DNA of 64,000 nt from positions 1 through 64,000 of the forward strand of contig JAMXBD010004349.1 in assembly GCA_024138025.1 (NCBI GenBank), in the 5' to 3' direction. Both the position numbers and the translations under genes were made by a program. The notes under the pieces were generated by a model. It saw nothing but the letters and a program-made list of their open reading frames with translations. It was not told where the DNA came from and ran no database searches. Below, one piece after another: positions 12,901 to 23,762 of this stretch (position 1 is the first letter of the stretch; the number at the start of each line of letters is the position of its first letter). This DNA is from Combretum micranthum. Taxonomy: Eukaryota; Streptophyta; Magnoliopsida; Myrtales; Combretaceae.

Positions 12901-13620
12901 AAACCTGTTGACATACCCATAGATCTAACTAAAAAGACAGGGACAAAAGAAGGAAGTGATCCAGTGGAAAAAAGAAGATATCAAAGACTTGTTGGTCACC
13001 TAAATTACCTTTCTCGTACTCAGCTAGACATTGGTTTTTCTATTAGTGTTATTAGCCAATTCATGAGCAATCCAACAGAAGAACACATGGAAGCCATGTA
13101 TAGGATTTTGAGGTATCTCAAAATGACACACTTGTTAAAGGATTGTTGTTAAAAAATAATTCCAATAGAGAAGTTGAAGGTTTCTCAGATGTTGATTGGG
13201 TAGGAAACTTACTAGACATATGATTTACTTCTAGTTATTGCTCCTATTTATATGGAAATCTTGTAACATGGAGAAGTAAGAAACAATTAGTGGTTTCAAG
13301 GAGTACAGTAGAAGCAGAATTTTGACCCCTTATGCTGAGATTTTGTGAAGGTATGTGGATATAAAGATTACTTAATGAGTTGAAAGTAAACAAATAGGGG
13401 TCTATCAAAGATATTTTGTGACAATCAGGCTACCATAAGACAAAACACATCGAGATAGATCATCACTTTATCACAGAAAAGATCGAGAATGAAGTTGTGT
13501 AGCTAATCTATGTTCCTACAGGGTTTTAGATTGCACACATTCTTACAAAGCCTCTTCCAAGAATCAACTTTGAGGAACTAAGTAGCAAGTTGGGAATGTT
13601 TAACATATATAACCCAACTT
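9930..13620 (+). pseudogene. Broken copia gag-pol polyprotein
   Basis: Most of gag is deleted: the zinc-knuckle remnant CDHCRKSGHVKKH (about 9977-10020) lies only ~130 bp after the primer-binding site. Then follow a protease remnant with IIDYGA in place of DSGA (about 10270-10400), a pre-integrase WHHRLGHP block (about 10698), integrase fragments (10860-11576), a divergent linker (11655-11900), RT blocks QLDLKNAFLNSDLDEEV (about 12440-12490) and YVDDIILIGD (12700-12730), and RNase H blocks to about 13600. Stops and frameshifts separate them, with the longest uninterrupted pieces at 11289-11576, 11655-11900, 12662-12868 and 12889-13152. It cannot make a functional polyprotein. Confidence 0.85.
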
Positions 13621-13629
13621 GAGGGGGAG

Positions 13630-13917
13630 TATGGACATACTCTCCTTAGTTTTTAAGAAAGTAGTTTATTTTGTATTTATGATTCTGGTTTCCCCCCTCC
13701 CTCCCCCCCCCCTCCCCCGGCATTTATGGTTATTGTCAAAATTTTTAATATATTGTTTTTTCTTTTTTAGAGGAAGCTTTTCCTTCATAATTAGGTTTCC
13801 ATTTTTGTTTCTTTTCTTTGCACAACTAGGGCTATATGTGCATATATTTATGTACCTCGTAATTCATAAAGAATGAGAAAAATGCAAAAATTCATTCCAT
13901 TCTCAAAGATTTCTACA
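13630..13917 (+). repeat. 3' LTR of the nested copia
   Basis: It begins TATGGACATACTCTCC after a GAGGGGGAG polypurine tract and ends TTTCTACA. A 27-bp cytosine-rich tract at 13692-13718 replaces the T-run of the 5' LTR, which accounts for most of the length difference (288 versus 266 bp). Confidence 0.85.
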
Positions 13918-14003
13918 TGTTTGTTAACATAAAAATAAGAAAAAAATCGCCTCTTGCTCTCATAAACAACCTGAGTTAACTCATTATCTTCACCACTGAG
14001 TTA

Positions 14004-14425
14004 ACTTGTCATCTTCTTCACCCTCCTTTCTCTCTCTATCTACACCACCACCAGTCACTGTGCCATCTTCCCATCTCCGTCAATCTCCATGCACAATCCA
14101 TTGACTCATCATCTTCTTCGCCTTCCTTTCTCTCTCTATCTACACAATCATTAGCTACCGTGTAATCCTCACTATCTCCTTCGATCTCCAAACACCATCC
14201 ACCAACTCGTCATCTTCTTCGCCCTCCTTTCTGTCTCTAATCTTTTTATCTATGCCACCACTAGCCACTATGTCATCCTCACCATCTCCCTCAATCTCCA
14301 CGCACCATCCATCTACTTGTCATCTTCTCTGTCTTCCTTTCTCTATCTAATTCTCTCTATCCACACTACCACCAGTCATCGTGTCATCTTCACCATTTCC
14401 CTTGATCTCCACATACCAGCCATCG
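14004..14425. repeat. Four-copy ~100-110-bp tandem array inside the Mutator-like element
   Basis: Units starting ACTYRTCATCTTC begin at 14004, 14104, 14205 and 14315, giving periods of 100, 101 and 110 bp. Each has a CTTTCTCTCTCTATCTA-like pyrimidine tract, a CCACCA-rich centre and a CCATCTCC..CGATCTCCA-like end. The frames crossing it are low-complexity and unlikely to be translated. It may be an amplified captured host fragment. Confidence 0.8.
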
Positions 14426-14892
14426 TGTTAATTGAACAACCACCTAGGCCAAACCCCTATAGCCACATTCATTGTGTCGAACAATCCATAGACACCACTC
14501 TTCAAGACCACATATAATGACCCGTGGCTACCATGAACGACCCTCATCACAAACGATGCTGATGACCATCGTACTGTGTCTACTGAACCTAAGTTTGATT
14601 CTTTTGTTAACTAGTTTTTTGGAGATCCATGCCCACACCCACCTGTGTTTGAGACTCATCATTTAGATATTTACGCATGACTTGTTTCAACCAACTTCAA
14701 CTTGAATCCATGAAGAAAAGTAGATCAGTGCACTCCTATAATGACCGATTATACTAGTATTAGGTTTTTTTTTTTTTTTTTTTCAATTCTAGTTTTATTT
14801 GATAGGATTTCAACTAAGTTATTTTCTTTCATATATCAAACTGAAAGTTATAAAAAAATAATAAGATTAGAAAGAATTAGATTATATATCTA

Positions 14893-15073
14893 GACACATG
14901 TTATGACACTATTGGTTGTTAAAGCCAATTGTGCTAACGGAGGTAACAGAGTTAGTCGAGGTAGTAATTTTGACCATGAAAAGTTGATCCAAGTAGTAAA
15001 TTGACTAAATAAAAGTTTAGGCAGTTAATTAAATATTTAGATAAAGTTCATGTAGTATTCATGACATTAATCC
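14893..15073 (-). repeat. Right terminal inverted repeat of the Mutator-like element
   Basis: It is the reverse-complement partner of 9352-9532 and ends GACATTAATCC, followed by the 9-bp target duplication TTTTTTAAA. Confidence 0.88.
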
Positions 15074-15140
15074 TTTTTTAAATCTCTTTTGTTGTTAGTT
15101 TAGTAATTTGGTGGACTCTTAGCAAATCCATAACCCGTAA

Positions 15141-15951
15141 TAGAGGTTGGTATGGATCGCTTTGATTCAGTTTTTCCTAAAACCAAACCAAGTTTGATTT
15201 TTTTTCCTTTTCCAAACAAAACGCTCCCGTAATGATTTGGTTCGAATTAGAAATTTTCTAAATCATTAAATAACGATTTGGTTCAATTTGGATTATAGAT
15301 TAAATCAAAATTCTAACCAATTTTTTTTTGTTCTAGTTTTTTTTACATTTGTATAGATACTTAGATATTAATATCACTTTACTAAATTTATATTATAAAC
15401 CACAACAAAATACTTTATGAATTCATCATATTTTTAATATATAGTTCTCTATTAAATCAGTTATCCACTATTAAAATGCATCCACCAACCAATACATAGT
15501 AAGTTATAATTTATAATTTTCAATAAAACCATCAAGTCAATTATCTATCAATAAATTTAACCAAAATAAAAAATCATATACCAAAAAATTTATCAATGAA
15601 TAAAATAATCCGCTGATAAAATACGTTAAACAAAAAACAAATTAAAAAACAAACAATTTAATTTTAATCAATATTTACCAAATAATAAAGATTAATGAAA
15701 TCATATGAACATATATGATATTTAATCAATTATTATAAAAAAATCTATTAGTTATAATTTAAAAGTGAAATATTATTATATTTTCTAAAACGGTTTGATT
15801 CAATTTTTTAAATTTGTTTGGTTTTCCTTCTAAATCAAATAATAAATGTATACATTGATTCATATTAAAAAAATTTTAAATTAAATTATTAAAAAAAAAC
15901 AACATATTCATTCGATTCGATTCGATTCGATTAATTTTTTCCTTCCCCCTA
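15141..15951. mobile_element. Non-autonomous hAT-like element just upstream of the TMEM147 gene
   Basis: The ends read TAGAGGTTGG and, on the other strand, TAGGGGGAAGG. They are flanked by ACCCGTAA (15133-15140) and ACCTGTAA (15952-15959), an 8-bp duplication with one mismatch. The interior aligns with the element at 54795-55761, for example around the shared ATAGTTCTCT and CCAATACATAGTAAGT. It has no coding capacity, and its right end lies 274 bp upstream of the TMEM147 start codon. Confidence 0.8.
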
Positions 15952-15959
15952 ACCTGTAA

Positions 15960-16225
15960 AAGCTCACCTAATAGTAGTGGATTTTTATTTTTTGGCCACA
16001 ATAGTAGTGGATGTTTACACGCATAAAAATGACTGCAACACTACGTACACATAACTTGTGATAAGCCCATACAACTTTTTTCAGGTAACCCGGCTTTATT
16101 CTTCTTCTTGGCAGACACACACACACACACTCTCCGTCTCTTTCCCTGTGTTCCCCTCCGTCACCCCCTCTTTGCTCATCGTCTTGCTTTATTCCGATCC
16201 GGACTCTTATCGGCTCGAAAACAGA
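15960..16225 (+). promoter_or_regulatory. Probable proximal promoter and 5' leader of the TMEM147 homologue
   Basis: This 266-bp interval lies between the hAT-like element and the start codon. It contains an (AC)n run at about 16115-16129 and a pyrimidine-rich CTCTCCGTCTCTTTCCCTG leader, typical of plant 5' UTRs. No clear TATA box was placed, so the transcription start is inferred only. Confidence 0.4.
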
Positions 16226-19200
16226 ATGACGGTTTTTCACTTCTTCAACTGCGCAATCTTGACCTTTGGCCCTCACGCCGTTTACTACTCCGCTACTCCA
16301 CTGTAAGCCTTTCTTCTACCAAATTTTCAGATCCTACGAAACCTAATCTTATTTAATACGATCCTCGTTTTCTATGATATCTGATTTGTTATTGCATTGT
16401 GTTAAGATATATATGGTAGTTTGAATTCTTTTTCTTGGGTGACACGGTCCTAATTGGACCGGCAACCTCGGACACCTGAATTTTATTATGAAGTTGAAAT
16501 CTTTGTTGTGTTTGGGATTTGGTAAGTGATTTTAGATTGGAGCGGATGTAGGTGTGATTATTAGGTTTATGAATTGAGAATAGTTCCTATTTTTTCTTAA
16601 ATTGTGATATACCATGTAGAATGATGAGTATTAGGCAAGAGCGAGCCAAAATTTGACGAATGTAGTGGTTGATGATAATACTTTAGCTTGTCAATTGTCA
16701 ATTCAATGGATTTCTTAGTCCACCACTTATAACGCCAAGTGGTACGTTGCTCCTGCCGATTTATTTCCCGAACCAATGAGGGAAGTATTGTTATTGGATT
16801 TCGGCACAAATTGGGGACGCTGAGTTGTTGTGCAGGTGTTGAGAGACTTACAACGGGTGACAGGGACTTTAAGTTGTTTGTTATATGAAAAGTTGGGGAG
16901 TTAAATGTTATTTTGCAATGTGGTAATGGCTATTAAGTGCGAATTTAGTGAGCAATGTGAAGGATGTGCTTGTATTTCCTTTGATTATGTAACTGTTGTT
17001 TGGTATTATGGTTGTGGAAATTTAGTTGAGTTTGGATGGTGTATTGCAGTTGAGTGTTTATGGGTTTGTTCAAAACCCAGGTTTGATTCTTCACTACACT
17101 TAACTCACTACAATACCTGGGGGGTTGTCCATGTGGTTCAGATAGTTCCCATTGGGTTTTGGCAAGGAGGGGGCCAGGGGCCCCTAGGCCCCTGTATTCT
17201 TTAGTGTTCTGAGTTGAAGAAAATTAACAAAAGGAAAAAGAAGAAAAAATCTTTGTATGCATAGTTGAGAGAGTTAAAGTTGCCTTTCTTGTTTCATAAG
17301 CAATCCTTGTTTCCAGCAGTCGATATGGGTAATTATGTTTTTCTGTGTTTTCTTTTCTTGGTTGACATTATTTTTAATGATTATATTTATGGTGAATTTT
17401 CAGCATATTTCATTATAAAAATTTGAACAATCACATATATTTTGTCTCAGATCCGAGTATGACACGATTGGAACCTCTGTCAAAGCTGCTTTAGTTTATC
17501 TTGGGACAGCTTTAGTTAAGGTTGGTGAAACAAAGAAATAGATTTCCATTTATGCAACTTCCCCACTTCTCTTTAAGAAACCTATTTTCCAGATGGAAGA
17601 CAGATTCCTCTACATGTTTCTTTGTCTGAATAAGGATGTATGCACATGACACTATGTCTATTAACTAAATGTTCTTTAATATGCTGTAGCTTGTGTGCCT
17701 GGCAACTTTCCTGAAGGTATCCGAGAATGACAGCTTTGATCCTTATCAGGTATTGTCTCTTCCTTTAATATCGGCAGAGGAGTTTGGATGTTTTATTGTT
17801 TGATGATGTCACTATGTCAAACTCTAGAGCACTGAAAATCTTATATAAACTATTTACTTTTTGTGCACCTGCTGAACTCTAAACCTGGTTATAACAATGG
17901 AGCTAGTTTTTAGGGTAGTCCATAAATTACAAGAATTTTACAAATGCTCTTCCAACTAAAGAATATATGTTAGGAAACTAAGAAGAATACATATACTTAT
18001 CCATATTGTTGAGGTATCAAGTTTACCGGAGATGTGGGAATGACTTTAGCATAGTAAACTTGTCTATGCTGGGTAAAATGGAGTGCAAATCCATTCCGTA
18101 TCTCTCTTTGTGGGTGAGGGAAGCCTAGGATATGGCAGTTGTCTACTTGATGAGGTGCACTATTTGTTGTACAAGTGAGTATGCTCATGTGTGACGTGAC
18201 ATTTTTCAATGTAGGGAGTTGGTGTGTGAGTGGTGATGGTGGTTATTATTGTGTTATGTCTGTCACACAGAGAGAGGGAGAGTTTAGGCTAGCAGTTATA
18301 TAACTGCTGTTGTGCTGTAATCATCATTTTATTGACTAGTGATTTATGAAAAATAAGAAGTCTAGGTTTTTGCAACTCCTTATGAGATCTAGAATGAGCC
18401 AAAAAATTTTGATTTTTCAGAACAAGTAATTGCATGAAAACTAAGAAAACTGTAATCAATCCTAATTTTACTTCAGAAAGACCAAAAACACAAAATTGTT
18501 TACGATTCCATTACAGAGAAACAGACGGAGAAGTGTCCTCGAATTCCGTTTGCTTGACCAAGGAATGTTGGTATCATCATGACAATTTGTCGCCATTTTC
18601 TATTTAACCTCACCTACTTCCTCTTAAAACTAAATATCTTTTTTTTTTTTTTTCCAATTATAACGAGGGAGGAGGAATCGAATCTGCAACCTCTCACACG
18701 AAAGATCAGGGAAATGCCACTAGATTATAGGATCATTGGTCTTAAGACTAAATATCAAAGTTGGTCACTTGCTTTAGCTTACATTGTCATGTGTTGGAAC
18801 TTGGAAGCATCATGTAGATATCTGGTATATGCACTTTCTTATTTGAACATGTGGGGGAAAAATGGCTACTATGATGTTTTTCTTTCTCCCAGGAGCTGCT
18901 TAAAGCCCTCATTGGTTTTATAGATGTTGCTGGGCTTTACTTTGCCTTAACACAGTTGACACACCGAAACATATCTCAGAACCATAAGTTTCAAGCAGTT
19001 GGGCTTGGTAAGTGGACCTGGTCTTTCTTGATTTATTTCTTTAGTGGCCAATTGTCTGCTTTAAGTTTTCATTTTATTTTTTTCTAGTATGTTTAGCAAT
19101 GGAGAAATTGGCAGAATAGAAATGTTATATTTGGGTATTTATAGAAGTGAAATTAAAGAGAGTGGTGATATCATTTCATTCTAAGCTTCAACGGTCTCTC

Positions 19201-22200
19201 TCCAAAAGCAGACAGGACTGGGTGGAAAGGAATATAAAATTGCCTCTAAAAATAAAATTAAAAGGAAAATAAGGGTTATTTTAGTCTAATATATTCTCAT
19301 ATCCTTTGATTTTTTTTTTTTATTGTGTCAACTAAACAACTAAAAAACCTTTTTTTTATATATTTCTTTATTTTTTATTTCCTTCATTTTCCTTTCTTCA
19401 TATACAAACAAGATGTAGAAGGTATCTTTTTTTTCTTTTCCTTGCCAAACGTAGTGGCATGTTTTTCTAGATTGTCTATGGTTTCCCTCACTCTTTTTAT
19501 TACTGAAGGAACTTTTGCTGTGCTATTATGTTTTGGTGTGACAGGATGGGCATTTGCTGATTCAGTATTGCACAGACTTGCACCATTATGGGTGGGTGCT
19601 AGGGGATTGGAGTTCACCTGGGACTACATTTTACAAGGCCTTGAAGCAAATGCCAACCTGGTAAAGCTTGTCTTCAGGCTTTTCTGTTTATTATTGATTT
19701 TCATTTTTGATTTTTTTCCCTTAATGCTGGTTGCATTAGCCTTTTCTTTTTTAATTTTTTTCAACTGCTATATTCCTTATTTTTTTCATCCTTTTCTGAA
19801 TGATGTTTAACTGCCATCTGTTTTAGAAGTCCTTGAGACACAAATACCTAACTCTTTCTCTGCTGCACTTTATGAATAAACAAACAAGATCAGAACATAC
19901 AAATACTACATACATTCATAATGCAACCCTGCTGCCTCACCTCACTAGCAGCACACACAATGCTAAATTGCTAATAGCTAATACACCAACTGCTGTTGCA
20001 CTTTAACATGTTGGTCAGAACATCAAGGGGTGGGCTGGCCATCTGTAGCACGAACTGCTGTTGCCTTGCTTGTATCTGCTCCCTGTCTCAGCTTTGAGTT
20101 GCTAGTCAAGTTGCTTTGATTTTTCCATGAAAGAGGGCACTTATACCAGTTTTTTACAAGATCAAATATAGTTTCTAGTTGTAGGGTTATTAAGAAGGTA
20201 ATCTGCATTACTCTTATTCTTTATTGATATTCCATAATCACCTATGTTGAAATATAATTTGGCTCATTAAAAGAGATTCCACCAGCTTCTTGAAAATACA
20301 CTGTTCAAGTAAAATTGGACTTGCTTTTTATCTCTTCATTTTTCCTTAATGCTGGTTTCAATAGCAGTTCCCCATACCTACCCCCCCTACCAAACTGCTC
20401 TTTCCCTAATTTGACTGGACACTAGTACTGCTAAACCACACACAATGGTGTGTAACTGCCATTTACTTATACAAGACTTGGGACACAAATAATTAACTCT
20501 CACTTATAAATAATCTACTGTTTTTTATTTTTTAAATTTTTTCTGAGCAAACATCTGGACATACAAACTCTACATGCATACACAACACAACTCTGCTTCT
20601 TCACCAATGGTGCAGACAACACGCATACAGCCACTGCTGATACAATAGCAGGCAGCAGCTTCTCACAACACAAATAACTGATTGTGACATGTACATACCT
20701 TTGTCCTTTGGTGCTCATCAGAGAAGGGGCCTCTTGAAGTTTTGAACAGCTTACACCCGCTTGACAGAATAAATGTGTGTATATGTTGTGAATAGATTAT
20801 GCTGTAGTTAAGTTGAATAAGAGCTACTCTATCCGTTTGAAAAGGAGTAGCTCTCTTCCAAGAAGAGGCATGTGGATTAGTATGTACTATGTAGAAGTTT
20901 TTGTTTAAGAGGCATGTTCTTTTATGCAAATGACAAAACTTTTAGGATAGTTACAACCTTTACATAATTAAATGTGAACAAATACAATTCTTTGCATCCA
21001 TAATATTTTACACCTTTTTTTCAAAGATATAACTCCTCTTAAATAGTGTATTCTTTCATGAAAAACTATCTATTGGTCACATAAGATTGTAAATATATTA
21101 TATTTTTATATAATATCTATAATAATGATGGACATATTATTGGTCCTAGATAAACAATTAAGGAGGTGTCTTTATTTTAATATCTTTGCTGATTACTTTT
21201 TCAAACCTTTTATGCATTAAATGGCAGATGATCTGAACTCATAATTAGGTTCTTCTTAAATTTATTAGAGTTGCGAAAAAAAGCACAATAAACGAGTATA
21301 GATCAGAATTTGGATGCAGAAAGTAAAAATGGATAAGAAAGTATGAAGATTAGACTGCGATTCATGGAGGTTTTCTCTTTATGAGTTAGTTCCCTATCCT
21401 AGTGCTATGCTACATAATTGTATTTTCATGCTAGCATATAATTCTTTTTAAGCAAAATGAATTTTGGGTTGCACAAGTTTCTCCCTTCTAGTCACAATTT
21501 AGCTTTCTCGTGCCCCTTTGATGCCTAGAAGTTATAGAGAACCATATAATTTATCTAAAAAATTTACCAAATAGTCTTTAAGAACACTCAAGAAAATAAG
21601 CAGATCCTATGAGGATCAAAGATTAAATTTCCTCAAATTTTAGCATAAAAACTCGTAGGGTGAAAAATGTAAGGAAGATGGCACAAAGAATTTCTTTTTG
21701 CTGTTCTCTGTCTTGAATTGTATCTATTTCAGAATGGAATCTGCCATTGGCTTAAATCTTGAAAAAATGGAAAGTTTTTTTAAGCTTTACAGATCTTTAA
21801 GTCTCAGATGCTGATTTCTTGTGATCTATGAGTTCTTTCAACTGTTGTGGAACATCCTTGAATTGAACAATCTTTTTTGATCCTTGGAGCTAGGCCTTCA
21901 AATCCATTGTTCTATCAAGCTTTTGCTTGGTGAATTGCTTTTGCTATTCCTCTGCTTTCATAGAGCATCTTGCTTCTGCTTCTGTAATGATTTGTTTTTT
22001 GCTTAATGTATTCCTTAGTGTTTTGAGTTATATGGTGTCAAGCCTATTGATGTATTCTTTCACAAGGCTCATTCGTAAAATTTCTCCCCGTTAAAGGCTC
22101 CTCCTCTCCTTAACACCTTCTGCTTCTGCAGTGCTTCTTTTGAACACTTGTTAGTTCTTGAAGTCTTGCTTTTGCGTCAAAGCTTTCATTCTCATTTGGC

Positions 22201-23762
22201 TTCTCTAAGCTTTTGCTTTATTGCTTTGTCTTGCTTCTTATTAGCCAAACTCTACTTTCTGCTGCCTCTTGGTTCATTGGGTTCCAAAACAGGTTTCTTC
22301 TTGTCATCTTCCTTTGTCAACATGGCTTCTTCTTAGCCTATTAAGGTTCTGCTTACTTAACTTAGGTTCTTCTTTGACTAGACTGAATGCATACTTAGTT
22401 AGCTTTTTAGTAAAACTTATTATGTTGATCTGTTATTATCAGAACTCCTTTGAAGGTCCAACACATGTATTGTTAATAGAGGACTTGTGATATTTTCTAC
22501 AGTAAATTTATTGTTTTTACTTGTAGTCCAAATTAATACCCATGGATAGCACAGCGGTTTTAACTTAGTCTATGTGTGAATTTAGTAGTTTCTTGGGAAG
22601 GTAGAAAGGCCAAAGACTTCCTTGATCTACGTTGTTGTTCACATCCTGGTTTTATCATGCAGGTCTTTAGCATCTCCCTTGCTGCGTTGGGATCTCTGAT
22701 GTGGATCCGTAAAAATAAACCTAAAACCTTGATTCCCATTATTTATGCATGTGCTGGAATTGTTGCTACCATGCCATCTATCACAAGGTATGCTTCACGA
22801 TTTCCCATTTGAATAGTTTCCAGAATGTCTAGATATTTCGTACAAATCTGTTATGATATTTACTTTTGAAAGCTTCTTAGCTATTGTACCCTTAATCAAC
22901 TTGTTCTTATAATTATATCTAGTTGGTTTTGACTAGGCATTGAACTTTTATACAAATGAGGGTAACGCTTCAAATGGTTTTCATAAATGAGGGTAACTCT
23001 TCAAATGGTTTTCATAAAACAAAATGCCAAAGTTCTTTGCATTTATGTTGTGAAACTTTGTAACACATTGTGTCATTTTTACAGGAAACCATCGCATAGT
23101 TGCATTAAAACATTAATAATACGCATTAAACATTAATATATATGTATATATAATAATTAACAATAGTGTTTACACTATATCTATAATGGTAACAATTTGT
23201 AAGAAATTTGTTAACTTGTCAATTGTAATATTTTTATATTGAGTAAAATTCATTATTTTTACCGATATTAGCTCTTGCAGAAGTAACAGCAATCGAAGTT
23301 GATTAAGTATATTATAAACTAATAAGTGAATGTGGGTTTTTGGCTATTTTTTTAAATTGTTGTATCCAATGTTCTTCAATATCCTTCCCCCACCCCTTAA
23401 GTGATGTTTTTCAATATATTTCCCCTCGTAGGAGAGAGATCATCACTAGAGTTAGTACTTTGTAGGAAGCATATACCTTCTTTTGCATTTTTTATGCGTT
23501 AATTTTATCCTTTGGCTAAACTTACTAGAACCTCTTTGATGGCAAATACTAGTTTACCAGTTAGTCTGGCCATGGCCAATAACAGTAAAGCTTTACACTA
23601 TTCTTTTATTTTACGGCAATCTGAATGGTCCATGGATCTTGCAGCTACTTGAGGCGAGGCTTGGGTTGGCACCTTCCTAAAGTGGTAGGCTTTGAATTGT
23701 TTACCTCCTTGGTGATGGCCTTCATCAGTTGGCAACTATTTGCTTCCTGCCAAAGAACCTAA
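16226..23762 (+). CDS. TMEM147: TMEM147 homologue (BOS complex / multipass translocon subunit)
   Basis: The product is a small multipass ER membrane protein. In animals TMEM147 joins nicalin and NOMO in the BOS complex, which helps the Sec61-associated multipass translocon insert membrane proteins; the plant role is inferred from homology. Seven exons join in frame: 16226-16302, 17451-17520, 17690-17749, 18893-19007, 19545-19660, 22663-22787 and 23645-23762, all with GT-AG introns, giving 226 residues (human 224). The start MTVFHFFNCAILTFGPHAVY matches the conserved N-terminus MT-FHF-NC. Exon 5 encodes the family-typical PLWVGARGLEFTWDYI, and exons 6-7 encode hydrophobic C-terminal helices ending SCQRT. 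Intron 3 holds a SINE, and intron 5 is 3.0 kb with an internal duplication. The gene looks intact. Confidence 0.93.
18622..18756 (-). mobile_element. tRNA-derived SINE in intron 3 of the TMEM147 gene, with target duplications
   Basis: On the minus strand, 18739-18639 shows a box A-like CTAGTGGCAT, a box B-like GATTCGATTCC and a terminal A-run (a T-run on the plus strand, 18639-18654). It is flanked by TCTTAAAACTAAATATC (18622-18638) and TCTTAAGACTAAATATC (18740-18756), a 17-bp duplication with one mismatch. The body is about 100 bp. It has no open frame; pol III transcription of the element is inferred from the boxes. Confidence 0.82.
19715..20940. repeat. Diverged tandem duplication within intron 5 of the TMEM147 gene
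   Basis: Two blocks share landmarks in the same order. CTTAATGCTGGTT occurs at about 19721 and 20345; AACTGCCAT followed by GAGACACAAATA / GGGACACAAATA occurs at about 19810-19845 and 20455-20490; a CATACAAATACTACATACATTCA / CATACAAACTCTACATGCATACA block occurs at about 19896 and 20560. The unit is roughly 620 bp and the copies are strongly diverged towards their ends, so boundaries are approximate. Confidence 0.6.

Larger units (their letters stand above)
9571..13917 (+). mobile_element. Degenerate Ty1-copia retrotransposon nested in the Mutator-like element
   Basis: The 5' LTR (9571-9836) and 3' LTR (13630-13917) match over their whole length but differ by many substitutions and indels. 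A primer-binding site resembling initiator tRNA-Met complement (TAGTATCAGAGC) follows the 5' LTR at 9837, and a polypurine tract (GAGGGGGAG) precedes the 3' LTR. TGCTT (9566-9570) and TGTTT (13918-13922) are a plausible 5-bp target duplication with one mismatch. The reading frame is on the plus strand and heavily broken, so the element is old and inactive. Confidence 0.88.
9352..15073. mobile_element. Mutator-like element with long inverted ends, host to a nested copia
   Basis: The first 181 bp (9352-9532) and the reverse complement of the last 181 bp (14893-15073) align closely from the tip GGGGTAATGTCA / GGATTAATGTCA to an inner ACATGTGT. The element is bounded by a perfect 9-bp duplication, TTTTTTAAA, at 9343-9351 and 15074-15082, the size expected for Mutator superfamily insertions. 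The interior contains a 4.35-kb decayed copia element and a tandem array; without the copia the element is about 1.4 kb and encodes no recognisable MURA transposase, so it was non-autonomous. Confidence 0.88.

Noticed and set aside
15968..16276. 102-codon minus-strand frame
   Set aside because: It is antisense to the leader and first exon of the TMEM147 homologue and has no family motifs.
16905..17204. 99-codon plus-strand frame
   Set aside because: It lies wholly in intron 1 of the TMEM147 gene and resembles no protein.
18579..18923. 114-codon plus-strand frame
   Set aside because: It crosses the intronic SINE and the start of exon 4; splice sites exclude it.
19325..19810. 161-codon plus-strand frame
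   Set aside because: It is intron 4, exon 5 and the start of intron 5 of the TMEM147 gene read through; only 19545-19660 is coding.
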